Assembly (NCBI RefSeq): GCF_002278135.3
Contig: NZ_CP029425.2
Span: 5,184,001 to 5,248,000, forward strand
Source of the DNA: Bradyrhizobium ottawaense
GTDB lineage: Bacteria; Pseudomonadota; Alphaproteobacteria; Rhizobiales; Xanthobacteraceae
Direction: 5' to 3'
DNA: 64,000 nt
The position numbers and the translations under genes were made by a program. Positions 51,288 to 59,508 of the stretch are shown here, in pieces. The notes under the pieces are model-generated. The model was given only the letters and a program-made list of their open reading frames with translations, ran no database searches and was not told the origin of the DNA. How positions within the stretch are numbered: the stretch's first letter is position 1; each line of letters starts with the position of its first letter.

Positions 51288-52202
51288 GTGCCAGCAAAGA
51301 TCACCGGAATCATTCCGCCGCTCACCACACCGTTCGACCAGAACGGCGACATCGACGAGAAAGCATTTCGCCGCCAGGTGAAGTTCCTGCTCGAGAAGGG
51401 CGTGCATGGTGTCTGCGTCGGTGGCAGCACCGGCGAGGGTCACACGCTGACCGCCGAAGAATTCCGCCGCCTGATCGAGGCATGCGCGGAAGAGCTGAAC
51501 GGCAAGGTGCCGCTCGTCGCCGGCATCATCGCCAACTCGACCCGCGAAGCCATTGCGCGTGCCCGCGCCATCGAGCACGTCAACGTCGCCGCACTGCAGA
51601 TCACGCCAGTGCACTATCTCTTCAAGCCGGACGAGGACGCGACCGTCGGCCACTTCAAGACGCTGTCGGAAGGGGTCAAGCAGCCGGTCATCATCTATAA
51701 CGTCGTGCCCTGGAACTATCTGAGCCCCGCGCTGCTCCTGCGCATCATGAACGAGCTGCCGGGCGTGATCGGCGTTAAGCAGAGCGCCGGCGACCTCAAA
51801 CTGATGGCCGATTTGCTGCTAGACGTGCCCGCGGGCAAGGTGGTGCTGACCGCGGTCGACGCGCTGCTCTATCCGTCCTTTGCGCTCGGCGCGCACGGCA
51901 CGATCGCGGCCAATCCGGCTGCCGTCCCCGGCGCCTGCGTCGCGCTGTGGAATGCCGTCCAGCGTGGCGACCACACCACCGCGCTCGAGATTCACAAGCG
52001 CCTGCTGCGGTTCTGGAACACGATCGTCGGTGACAATCTGCCGGCCTGCGTGAAGCACGCGCTCACCCTCCAGGGTTCGCCGGGCGGTCTGCCGCGGCAG
52101 CCGATGCCGGCGCCGACCAACCGGCAGAAGGAATCCATCGCGGCAGCGCTTAAGCCGCTGATGGAGCTCGATGGCGGTGTGAGGCTGGCCGCGGCCGAGT
52201 GA
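51288..52202 (+). CDS. DapA-family lyase (dihydrodipicolinate synthase-like)
   Basis: A 304-residue class I aldolase-type barrel; start GTG at 51288 behind AAAAGGAGG. Seen: GGSTGEGHTLTAEEFRRLIE (pyruvate-binding), IIYNVVPWN with Tyr137 and GVIGVKQSAGD with the Schiff-base Lys164. The family includes dihydrodipicolinate synthase, N-acetylneuraminate lyase, and 2-keto-3-deoxy sugar-acid aldolases and dehydratases. The context (MFS and ABC importers, kinase, hydroxyacid dehydrogenase, IclR regulator) makes a catabolic 2-oxo-acid aldolase or dehydratase more likely than lysine biosynthesis. The stop is followed by a 10-bp hairpin. Confidence 0.9.
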   Translation: MPAKITGIIPPLTTPFDQNGDIDEKAFRRQVKFLLEKGVHGVCVGGSTGEGHTLTAEEFRRLIEACAEELNGKVPLVAGIIANSTREAIARARAIEHVNVAALQITPVHYLFKPDEDATVGHFKTLSEGVKQPVIIYNVVPWNYLSPALLLRIMNELPGVIGVKQSAGDLKLMADLLLDVPAGKVVLTAVDALLYPSFALGAHGTIAANPAAVPGACVALWNAVQRGDHTTALEIHKRLLRFWNTIVGDNLPACVKHALTLQGSPGGLPRQPMPAPTNRQKESIAAALKPLMELDGGVRLAAAE

Positions 52203-52213
52203 GCATTCAACAA

Positions 52214-52242
52214 CGGGCGCGGCCGCATTGCCGCCGCGCCCG
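52214..52242 (+). terminator. Stem-loop after the DapA-like gene
   Basis: CGGGCGCGGC (52214-52223) pairs with GCCGCGCCCG (52233-52242) over a nine-base loop, 12 bases after the stop. It would end or attenuate transcription before the IclR gene at 52312. No T run. Confidence 0.5.
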
Positions 52243-52311
52243 ATTCCGTCTAAGCCGGGGCTGGATCGCGGCTTGCGCTTCGCAAGGTCGCGTCGCCCGG
52301 AAGGTCCTGAC

Positions 52312-53199
52312 ATGACGAGCGCCGACGGCGGTCGACAAAGCGTGAAGTCGCTCTTCAAGATGCTGGAAGTGCTCGAGGCCTTCTCCTCGAGCGACCCGGA
52401 GCTGAGCGTCGTCGAGATCGCGCGGCGCACCAGCCTGCCCCGCACCACCGTCCATCGCATCGTCGACAGCCTGCGCAGCGTCGGGTTCCTGGAACAAGAC
52501 GCCAGCCGCGACCGCTACCGGCTCGGGCTCAAACTGTTCGAGCTCGGCGGCAACGCGCTGATGAACCTGCCGCTCTATCGGGAGGCGCCGCCCTTCGTCG
52601 ACACACTCGCCAAGCTCAGCGGCGAGGACGTGCATCTGTGCATCTTCGACGGCGCGCAGATGGTCTTCGTCAACCGCCGCAACCAGGTGGCACGGCCGCA
52701 CAACACCGTCATCACGATGGAGGCCTCGCCCTGCCATTCGACCGGGGTCGGCAAGGCGGCGCTCGCCTTCCAGGGCGAGGCCGTGATCGAGCGTGTGATC
52801 CGCGCCGGCCTCGCCCGCTTCACACCGAACACGATCGTCGAGCCGAAGCGGCTCAAGGCCGAGCTCGCGGCGATCAGGGCGCGCGGCTATTCGATCGACG
52901 ATTGCGAGCATGAGCCGGAGCTGCGCTGCGTCGGCGCGCCGATCCGCAACAGTGCCGGCAGAGTCTTCGCTGCAATCAGCGCAAGCGGGCCAAGCCGGCG
53001 CGTCACGCCCGAACGTGTGCCCGAGCTGGCGCGGGCCGTGATGACGCATGCAGAGCTTCTCTCGATACGTCTTGGCTATGAGCCAAGTTCGCAAAAGCCG
53101 GGGGCAGGTTTTTCAGGCAAACACGCCGGCTTAGATGATGAGGCGAGGCACCCGAGCTCAGAAACAAAGACGCCTGCCGAATGGACTATCAAGTCATAG
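52312..53199 (+). CDS. IclR-family transcriptional regulator
   Basis: A 295-residue regulator; ATG at 52312 behind GGAAGG. Seen: N-terminal winged helix SVKSLFKMLEVLEAFSSSDP, LSVVEIARRTSLPRTTVHRI, then the effector domain NQVARPHNTVITMEASPCHS, TGVGKAALAF and YSIDDCEHEPELRCVGAPIR, all in the family order. The C-terminal tail of some 45 residues (GYEPSSQKPGAGF to the end) is longer than usual and may reflect sequence fused by rearrangement, since relics and repeats begin right behind it. Confidence 0.9.
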   Translation: MTSADGGRQSVKSLFKMLEVLEAFSSSDPELSVVEIARRTSLPRTTVHRIVDSLRSVGFLEQDASRDRYRLGLKLFELGGNALMNLPLYREAPPFVDTLAKLSGEDVHLCIFDGAQMVFVNRRNQVARPHNTVITMEASPCHSTGVGKAALAFQGEAVIERVIRAGLARFTPNTIVEPKRLKAELAAIRARGYSIDDCEHEPELRCVGAPIRNSAGRVFAAISASGPSRRVTPERVPELARAVMTHAELLSIRLGYEPSSQKPGAGFSGKHAGLDDEARHPSSETKTPAEWTIKS

Positions 53200-53216
53200 C
53201 TGGGTGCCTTACTTCC

Positions 53217-53363
53217 ATGACGGTACCCGCCTGTGAGATTCCCCGCCACGAGATGAGCCAGCCGGGCGACATCGCCGGCCTGGTGGAAACCGCACTCATG
53301 CTGTCGAACAATGCGTCGGTCTCCGAAATGCTCGTGCATTGCCAGTACGAGCCGATGCTGTAA
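53217..53363 (+). pseudogene. C-terminal relic of an SDR gene
   Basis: MTVPACEIPRHEMSQPGDIA, GLVETALMLSNNASVSEMLV, HCQYEPML then stop. The order ...MSQPxDIAxLV...LPNxASVxEMLVxCxxExML is the end of a classical SDR. The Rossmann part is absent, so this is the 3' remnant of a lost gene. It marks a deletion or insertion edge close to the left 90-bp repeat. Confidence 0.5.
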
Positions 53364-54004
53364 GGCCCGGCCGAAAGTGATACTTCACGGCAGAGACTTG
53401 CACTGACGGCGACCCAAAAACTGCGACAAGCTGCGCTGCGCCTTCGTTCGACTTTCGCCATCTAAACGCAGCGGATGCGCGGAGCTGTCGTGGGCCACCT
53501 CGCCCAGCCCCACGTAGTTGAAGCCTGCTCGTATGTTCGCAGATCGGATGCACCCCCACTTCCGGGACCTGCCTAGATTGGCCGAGGCAGGATTTTTCTT
53601 GATCTCCCGGTGCACACGTCATGCACACGCCGCCTTCTAACTAACTCATAAACTTGAACTCTCGCTCCAATCCATCATGGGCCAATTTGAGCTAACGTAA
53701 GGAAGCGTCGTCGGAGGAAGTCAAATAAACGCACGCGTTTGAGCGGCGGGAGAAAACGGCAAATTCGTTCAGTTCGGGGAGGCACAGCCACCGATACCGA
53801 CATTCGCTGTATATCAATATTTGAGATGGGATTGGCACAAGCGGATGCCATCTCTAGTCCGTACGTCATAATCCACAACGGTCGATCGGCCTCTGTTCTC
53901 GATGTTCGACACGACCCAGCGGAACGTCGCGCGGATTGCTTGATGATCTCAGCATGGCGGCCGTGTCAAATCTGCCGCTCCGCGTGGCAACGGCTCGAAA
54001 CAGG
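53364..54004. other. Gap of about 640 bases with a repeat copy
   Basis: No supported gene. It contains the left 90-bp repeat (53591-53680). An ORF at 53739-54008 has no recognisable features. The interval ends at the 3' end of the GntR gene. Confidence 0.4.
53591..53680 (+). repeat. Left copy of a 90-bp direct repeat
   Basis: Aligned by hand without gaps to 62634-62723; 81 of 90 positions agree. The left 44 bases differ only once and include a tandem GTGCACACG/ATGCACACG; the right end, ACTCTCGCTCCAATCCATCA, is identical. The two copies bracket the GntR-M20-peptide transporter module in direct orientation. Confidence 0.75.
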
Positions 54005-54763
54005 TTAGCGGATCTCGTTCACGTAGTGATGATGCGCAGTCGTGGCGCGGTGCTCGCTCAAGATCGCAAGCGCACCGGCCTGATCGTACGCTTCCTCGCG
54101 GATCACTAGCACGGCGTTCGGCGAAGCCAGCGCCAGGAGACGCCGGTCCTCCTTGTCGGCGAGCTCTGCCATGAGCTTCTCGCGTATCGCCGCGATGCGA
54201 ATGCCATAGGTGTCGAGCAGATGGAGGTAGAGCAGCGCCGGCGCGCTCGCCGCCTTGCGCGGGAACTCAGGCACGCGGCGCGCGACGAGCCGTATTCGCG
54301 AATGCATCACCGGCACGCGGCCGACACGTCGGACGCGGTGAAGACAGAGCAGCGGCTCACCAACGACTTCCGCGAAGAGGATGGCCTCCTCTGCATCAGC
54401 CGGCCGCAGCGTCACGGACAGGACTTCGGGCACGGAACGCTGGAGGCCGCCGTCTTCGCCATGAAGTCGGAAATACTGGAAGAAAAAGCGCAGACTATGT
54501 TGCGGCGCGCGGCCGGTCACGACCGTCCCGGTCTTACGCCGACGCACCAGCATGCCGTCGGCCGTCAGGTCCGCGAGCGCCCGGCGGATGGTGCCGACCG
54601 CAACTCCGTATCGCGCGGCAAGCGCAACTTCACCGGGAAGCACCGTGCCCGGAGCCAGCTCGCCGACCAGGATCGCCTCGGCGATCTGCCGCTTGACGTG
54701 CTCGTACAGCGGAACCGGTAGGCTGGATAGACTCGCCGCTGCTTTTGCCTGTTTACCGGTCAC
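54005..54763 (-). CDS. GntR-family transcriptional regulator (HutC/UTRA subfamily)
   Basis: A 252-residue regulator. I choose the GTG at 54763 (GAGGCAGGC in front); a TTG at 54793 would lengthen it by ten. Seen: winged helix PLYEHVKRQIAEAILVGELA, PGTVLPGEVALAARYGVAVG, TIRRALADLTADGMLVRRR, then the UTRA effector domain with LCLHRVRRVGRVPVMHSRIR and VIREEAYDQAGALAILSEHR. It diverges from the M20-transporter operon and is its likely regulator. Confidence 0.9.
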   Translation of the reverse strand: MTGKQAKAAASLSSLPVPLYEHVKRQIAEAILVGELAPGTVLPGEVALAARYGVAVGTIRRALADLTADGMLVRRRKTGTVVTGRAPQHSLRFFFQYFRLHGEDGGLQRSVPEVLSVTLRPADAEEAILFAEVVGEPLLCLHRVRRVGRVPVMHSRIRLVARRVPEFPRKAASAPALLYLHLLDTYGIRIAAIREKLMAELADKEDRRLLALASPNAVLVIREEAYDQAGALAILSEHRATTAHHHYVNEIR

Positions 54764-54805
54764 GCCTGCCTCATTCTTCGGAATTGACAGCAATCGGCTT
54801 TGCCT

Positions 54806-54828
54806 ATTTCTTTATAGAATATAGAAAT
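54806..54828. promoter_or_regulatory. Inverted repeat before the M20 operon, probable GntR operator
   Basis: ATTTCT-N11-AGAAAT, 13 bases before the ATG at 54841; the spacer contains TATAGAAT, a -10-like element. It sits in the 77-base space between the divergent start codons, so the GntR protein at 54005 could control both sides. Confidence 0.5.
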
Positions 54829-54840
54829 GAGCTGCCGCAA

Positions 54841-56157
54841 ATGGTTTCTCCATCGAAAGGCCCTGCACAGGCCGGCCCGGCGCTTGCCGACGGTTTCGCC
54901 GAGATTGAGCGCACGGTCGAACGTGCGATCGACGATCTTGTGCGGATGGTGGCGATCGACACGACTTTCCCGCCCGGCGCAGGATACGAAGCGTTTGCCG
55001 GATTAATGGAGAGCACCGTTGCAACGCTCGGCCTGGACTACCAACGCGTCGATGTCCCCGAACATTTGTGGCGTGTGGCGGGCGGCCCGGCGCAAGGGCG
55101 CCGAACCAATCTCATCGCGCGCCGCCGCTCGGACAAACCGGTGCTTGGGCTGTATTTTCATGTCGACACCGTACCGGCAGCGCCCGGGTGGACCACCAAT
55201 CCATTCGAGTTGACGCGCGACGACGATCGCCTGATCGGCCTCGGCGCCGCCGACATGAAAGGCACCATCGCGGCCGTGCTGCTCGCACTGCGCGCCGCCG
55301 GCACGATCGGCCTTCCACTCAGCTACGACCCGATGCTGCTGCTTTGCACCGACGAAGAAGCAGGACTCTATCCCGGCGTGCGTTATCTGGCGGAGCAGGG
55401 TTTACTCGAAGGCCATATTCTGAACTTCAACGGTACTCCGGCGCCGCGCATCTGGGCCGGCTGCTTTGGTCTCTTCACCCTGCTGGTGCGCGTGCGCGGC
55501 AAGACGGTTCACGCCAGCGAAGCCAGAGCCGCCGGCTCAAACGCCAACGCGATCGAGGCCGCACTGCCGATCCTCAATGCGCTCGCAGCATTGAAACCAG
55601 ACATCGCCGCGCGAACGTCCGCCCTGCCCGCGCCGCCGCACGCGACGCATCCGCTCGCCGCCCAGCTTGATATTTCCGCAGCCCATGGCGGCCAATGCGG
55701 CGGCCAGACTCCATCGCTCTTTGAAATTCTCGTCTGTCGGCGTTATGCGCCGGAAGAAGACTTTCAGGCCGCGCGTGCCACAATCGAGAACGCCATCTTT
55801 GCGGCGGCCCCCGGGGCCGACGTCGATGTCGTTCTCACCGGCCACCTCATGCCGACATCAGATCCGACTGGCCCGCACTGGCCGCGCTGGCAGGAGGCGC
55901 TGTCGGCCGGGTTCGGATACGCACCGGACGATTTCGCCAAATGGGGTGCGACGGGCTGCTCTGATTTCGGCTGGGTACAACGGACCGGAATGCAAGAGAT
56001 CCTGCTGACCGGCCTCGGCCGGCCGGAAAGCCGCATTCACGCGCCCGGCGAATTTACCACGCGCGCCGACATCGTCGCGCTGGCGAAATCGGTCCTTGCC
56101 TATCTGTCAGCCGAATTCCGTTCCGATCTGTCTCCCGAAACACTCGCCGCTCGCTAG
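54841..56157 (+). CDS. M20-family metallopeptidase/amidohydrolase (ArgE/DapE type)
   Basis: A 438-residue dizinc hydrolase with complete active site: His107 and Asp109 in YFHVDTVPAAPGW, bridging Asp138 in GAADMKGTIAAV, and Glu172-Glu173 in LCTDEEAGLYPG. It starts MVSPSKGPAQAGPALADGF. Such enzymes remove N-acyl groups or split dipeptides. It is the first gene of an operon with a peptide-type importer and a second M20 protein at the end, so it probably acts on the imported compound in the cytoplasm. No signal peptide. Confidence 0.9.
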   Translation: MVSPSKGPAQAGPALADGFAEIERTVERAIDDLVRMVAIDTTFPPGAGYEAFAGLMESTVATLGLDYQRVDVPEHLWRVAGGPAQGRRTNLIARRRSDKPVLGLYFHVDTVPAAPGWTTNPFELTRDDDRLIGLGAADMKGTIAAVLLALRAAGTIGLPLSYDPMLLLCTDEEAGLYPGVRYLAEQGLLEGHILNFNGTPAPRIWAGCFGLFTLLVRVRGKTVHASEARAAGSNANAIEAALPILNALAALKPDIAARTSALPAPPHATHPLAAQLDISAAHGGQCGGQTPSLFEILVCRRYAPEEDFQAARATIENAIFAAAPGADVDVVLTGHLMPTSDPTGPHWPRWQEALSAGFGYAPDDFAKWGATGCSDFGWVQRTGMQEILLTGLGRPESRIHAPGEFTTRADIVALAKSVLAYLSAEFRSDLSPETLAAR

Positions 56158-56175
56158 CTCAAGGAGCACGCATCT

Positions 56176-57723
56176 ATGCTGTCCCTCACTCGCCGTCTCT
56201 TTCTTGCAGGAACCGCGATCAGCCTCGCCGGTCTGCCCAAGATCGCTCTCGCCGAAGCCCCAAAGCGCGGCGGCGTGCTCCGGATGTCTGTCGACCAGGC
56301 CGCATCTGTCATCCATCCGATGCTGGCGCGCGTGAACCCGGAGTATCTCGTCACCGAACTGCTCTACTCCAACCTCACCCGGCTGAAGCCGGACATGACC
56401 GTCGAGCCGGATCTCGCGATGTCCTGGGAACCCAACGCGACGCTGACCGAGTGGACCTTCAAGCTGCGCCCGGGTGTGACGTTTCATGACGGTTCGCCGC
56501 TGACCGCCGACGATGTCGTCGCCACCATCAATGCCATCCTCGATCCGAGGACCGCTTCGCCAGGCCGCACCAATGTCGGTCCTATCAAGGAGGTCGCCGC
56601 GGTCGATCCGCTGACCGTCAAGTTCACGCTTACAGGCGCCTATGCCGACCTGCCAGTGGCACTCACCTATCTCAACGCGCGCATCGTTCCGGCCAAGGTC
56701 ATCGCCGGCGACCTCGCGAGCCTTTCGACGACCGCGAACGGCACCGGCCCATTCAAGCTGGCGTCGTACGAGCCCGACCGCCGGATCGTCGTCGAACGCA
56801 ACCCCGCTTATTATGATCCGGCGCGGCCCTACCTCGACCGGATCGAGCTGCTGGTCTATCCGGACCGCACCGCCGAAGCGTCCGCAATGATCTCCGGTGA
56901 AATCGATCTGTTGCTCACGACCACGCCGGGCGACTATGAGCGCCTCGCCAAGGCCGGTGGCGTCAAGGCGCTGCGCACCCCATCCGGCCAGTTCCTGAAC
57001 ATCAACCTCGGATGCGACCAGAAGCCGTTCAACGATTTGCGCGTCCGCCAGGCCCTGGCCTTGGTAGTGGATCGCGAGGCAACCGTGGGCTTCGTCGCCG
57101 GCGGCTACGGCACGCCGGGCAACGACACGCCGTTGAGCTCCGCCTACCACTTCTACAAGAACATTCCGCTGAAGAAGCCCGACATCGCCAAGGCGAAGCA
57201 GCTACTGGCCGACGCGGGCTATCCCAACGGCCTCGATTTGACGCTGGTCGCGTCCGACAGGCCGTCAACCCGCACGCAGCTCGGCGTCGCCGTCCGCGAG
57301 ATGGCGGCCGCGGCAGGCTTCCGCATCAACGTGCAGACCATGCCGCATGCCACCTATCTCGACCAGGTCTGGAAGAAAGGCAATTTCTACGTCGGCTTCT
57401 ACAACATGCAGCCGACCGCCGACGCCGTCTTCAAGCTGCTCTACACATCCGATGCGGCCTGGAACGAGACCCACTGGAACAACGCGGATTTCGACGCGGT
57501 CATCAATGCAGCCCGCGTCGAGACCGATGAAGCGAAGCGCACGGCACTCTACGCCAAGGCTCAGGACATGATGAACACCGAGGTCCCCTCGGTGATTTCG
57601 GCATTCTTCGACCTGCTCGCGGCACAACGGTCCTACGTCGAAGGATACGCTCTCCATCCACGCGGCTCGGTGTTCCGCCTCGACATGGTCTCGCTCGGCG
57701 CCGGCGCGCCGAAGCGCGCCTGA
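56176..57723 (+). CDS. Peptide-type ABC transporter substrate-binding protein (SBP family 5)
   Basis: A 515-residue periplasmic protein. The N-terminus is a clear Tat signal (LTRRLFLAGTAISLAGLPKI ... ALA). Seen: GGVLRMSVDQAASVIHPMLA, LAMSWEPNATLTEWTFKLRP and VTFHDGSPLTADDVVATINA, the family signature. The mature protein has the length of DppA-like proteins. It precedes two permeases and a double ATPase. The ligand is probably an oligopeptide, N-acyl amino acid or another amide that the M20 enzymes split. Confidence 0.93.
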   Translation: MLSLTRRLFLAGTAISLAGLPKIALAEAPKRGGVLRMSVDQAASVIHPMLARVNPEYLVTELLYSNLTRLKPDMTVEPDLAMSWEPNATLTEWTFKLRPGVTFHDGSPLTADDVVATINAILDPRTASPGRTNVGPIKEVAAVDPLTVKFTLTGAYADLPVALTYLNARIVPAKVIAGDLASLSTTANGTGPFKLASYEPDRRIVVERNPAYYDPARPYLDRIELLVYPDRTAEASAMISGEIDLLLTTTPGDYERLAKAGGVKALRTPSGQFLNINLGCDQKPFNDLRVRQALALVVDREATVGFVAGGYGTPGNDTPLSSAYHFYKNIPLKKPDIAKAKQLLADAGYPNGLDLTLVASDRPSTRTQLGVAVREMAAAAGFRINVQTMPHATYLDQVWKKGNFYVGFYNMQPTADAVFKLLYTSDAAWNETHWNNADFDAVINAARVETDEAKRTALYAKAQDMMNTEVPSVISAFFDLLAAQRSYVEGYALHPRGSVFRLDMVSLGAGAPKRA

Positions 57724-57737
57724 CGCCGGAGACGCCT

Positions 57738-58685
57738 GTGTCGCTGGCCTGGTTTGCGCGCCGTCTGATGCTGATGTTCTACACCGTCATCGTGGTCTCG
57801 ATGCTGGTGTTCGCCATCACGCAGATTTTGCCGGCGGATGCGGCCCAGTCGCTGCTCGGGGAAAATGCGACGCCCGAAGTGCTCGCCGCGCTCCGGGCCA
57901 AGCTCGGGCTCGGCGATCCGGCCTGGCTGCAATATGCCCGCTGGGCCCGCCACGTCTTCACCGGCGATTTCGGCATCTCGATGCGCACGAGCCTGCCGGT
58001 CGGCCCGGAAATGCTGGCGGCGCTGTCGCGCTCGCTGCTGCTTGCCGTCTCGGCCATCCTGGTCACACTGGCCGTGGCCGTGCCGCTCGGCGTGGTCGCG
58101 GCGCTGCGGCAAGGCAGGCTCACCGATACGGGCGTCAGCCTCATTGCCTATCTCGGGGTCTCGCTTCCGGAATTCGTCACCGCGACGCTGCTGGCCCTGC
58201 TGCTGGCCGATACATGGCATTGGCTGCCGGCGACCGGCTACGTCTCTCCACTGGAGGATTTCGGCGACGGCATCCGTCACCTGGCGCTGCCGGTGCTCAC
58301 TGTCTCGTTGATCCTCGTCGCGCATGTCATGCGCATGATGCGCTCCGAGACGCTCGACGTGCTGAAATCGGACTATGTCCGCGCCGCGCGCCTGAAGGGC
58401 CTGCCGGAGCGCACCGTGCTGTTTCGCCACACCCTGCGCAACGCCCTGTTGCCCGTCGTCACCATCATCGCGCTCGACGTCGGCTATTTGCTCGGCGGCA
58501 TCATCGTGATCGAGGAGATCTTCGCCATTCCCGGCATCGGGCGCGCGCTGATGGTCGCCATCACCACGCGCGACCTGCCCTCGATCCAGGCCGGCGCGTT
58601 GATCATGGCCGCGACCTATGCCGTCACCAACACCTTGGCCGACATGGCCTATGCGTTTCTCGACCCGCGGATCCGCTATGACTGA
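57738..58685 (+). CDS. Peptide-type ABC permease (DppB)
   Basis: A 315-residue inner-membrane protein starting at GTG 57738 (GGAG upstream). Seen: MLVFAITQILPADAAQSLLG, SLIAYLGVSLPEFVTATLLA, the ATPase-docking DYVRAARLKGLPERTVLFRH and IVIEEIFAIPGIGRALMVAI. Its 3' end overlaps the next permease by eight bases. Confidence 0.92.
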   Translation: MSLAWFARRLMLMFYTVIVVSMLVFAITQILPADAAQSLLGENATPEVLAALRAKLGLGDPAWLQYARWARHVFTGDFGISMRTSLPVGPEMLAALSRSLLLAVSAILVTLAVAVPLGVVAALRQGRLTDTGVSLIAYLGVSLPEFVTATLLALLLADTWHWLPATGYVSPLEDFGDGIRHLALPVLTVSLILVAHVMRMMRSETLDVLKSDYVRAARLKGLPERTVLFRHTLRNALLPVVTIIALDVGYLLGGIIVIEEIFAIPGIGRALMVAITTRDLPSIQAGALIMAATYAVTNTLADMAYAFLDPRIRYD

Positions 58686-59508
58686 GCTGTTCGGCCGCCT
58701 GATACGGAAACCGCAGGGTTTTGTCGGACTCGTGCTGCTGGCGCTGATCGCAGCCGCCTGCCTGTTCGGGCCCGCATTGGCGCCCTATGCGCCGGAGAAG
58801 ATCGATTTTCTCGGCCGGTTTCGCGCACCCGGCTGGCAGAACTGGCTTGGCGCCGATCAATTCGGCCGCGACATCCTGAGCCGCCTCATGGTCGGCGCGC
58901 GTTCGACCGTGCCGCTCGCTTTCATCGCCACCTTCGTCGGTAGCGCAGCCGGAGCGATCATCGGCGTTGGCTCGGCCTATCTCGGCGGACGAACCGACGA
59001 GGCCATCATGCGCACGATCGACGCCGTCATGGCGATCCCGGGCCTTCTGATGGCGCTGTTGCTGGTCTCAACGCTCGGCAACGGCGCCGGCAATGCCGTC
59101 ATTGCCATCGCGGTCGCCTTTGCGCCGGGCATGGCGCGGGTGACCCGCTCGGCCGCGCTCAACGTACGCAATCAGGACTACATCAAGGCCGCCATCGCGC
59201 GTGGCGAGGGAGCGCCCTGGATCATCTTCCGCGAGATGTTGCCGAACGTCATGGCGCCGATCGTGATCGAGTCCACCATCCGCGTGTCCTTCGCCGTCAT
59301 GCTGTTCGCGACGCTGAGCTTTCTCGGCGTCGGCGCCCAGCCGCCCGCATCCGAATGGGGGCTCATGGTGGCGGACGCACGCCAATACATGCATCAGGCA
59401 CCGTGGGGACTGATCGCGCCCTCGGCCGCGATCGCACTCACCGCGATTGCCTTCAACCTGGTCGGCGATGGTCTTCGCGACGCCCTCAATCCAAAGGACG
59501 AGCGGTGA
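58678..59508 (+). CDS. Peptide-type ABC permease (DppC)
   Basis: A 276-residue inner-membrane protein, ATG at 58678 within the end of the DppB gene. Seen: LGADQFGRDILSRLMVGARS (family hallmark), AAIIGVGSAYLGGRTDEAIM-like segment, ATPase-docking QDYIKAAIARGEGAPWIIF and SFLGVGAQPPASEWGLMVAD. Its stop overlaps the ATPase start (GTGA). Confidence 0.92.
   Translation: MTELFGRLIRKPQGFVGLVLLALIAAACLFGPALAPYAPEKIDFLGRFRAPGWQNWLGADQFGRDILSRLMVGARSTVPLAFIATFVGSAAGAIIGVGSAYLGGRTDEAIMRTIDAVMAIPGLLMALLLVSTLGNGAGNAVIAIAVAFAPGMARVTRSAALNVRNQDYIKAAIARGEGAPWIIFREMLPNVMAPIVIESTIRVSFAVMLFATLSFLGVGAQPPASEWGLMVADARQYMHQAPWGLIAPSAAIALTAIAFNLVGDGLRDALNPKDER

Noticed and set aside
51288..52202. Housekeeping dapA for lysine synthesis.
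   Set aside because: Catabolic neighbours and IclR control argue for a pathway-specific 2-oxo-acid lyase; family membership alone does not decide.
53739..54008. Plus-strand ORF of 89 residues before the GntR gene.
   Set aside because: No recognisable motif and no ribosome-binding site; left as gap.
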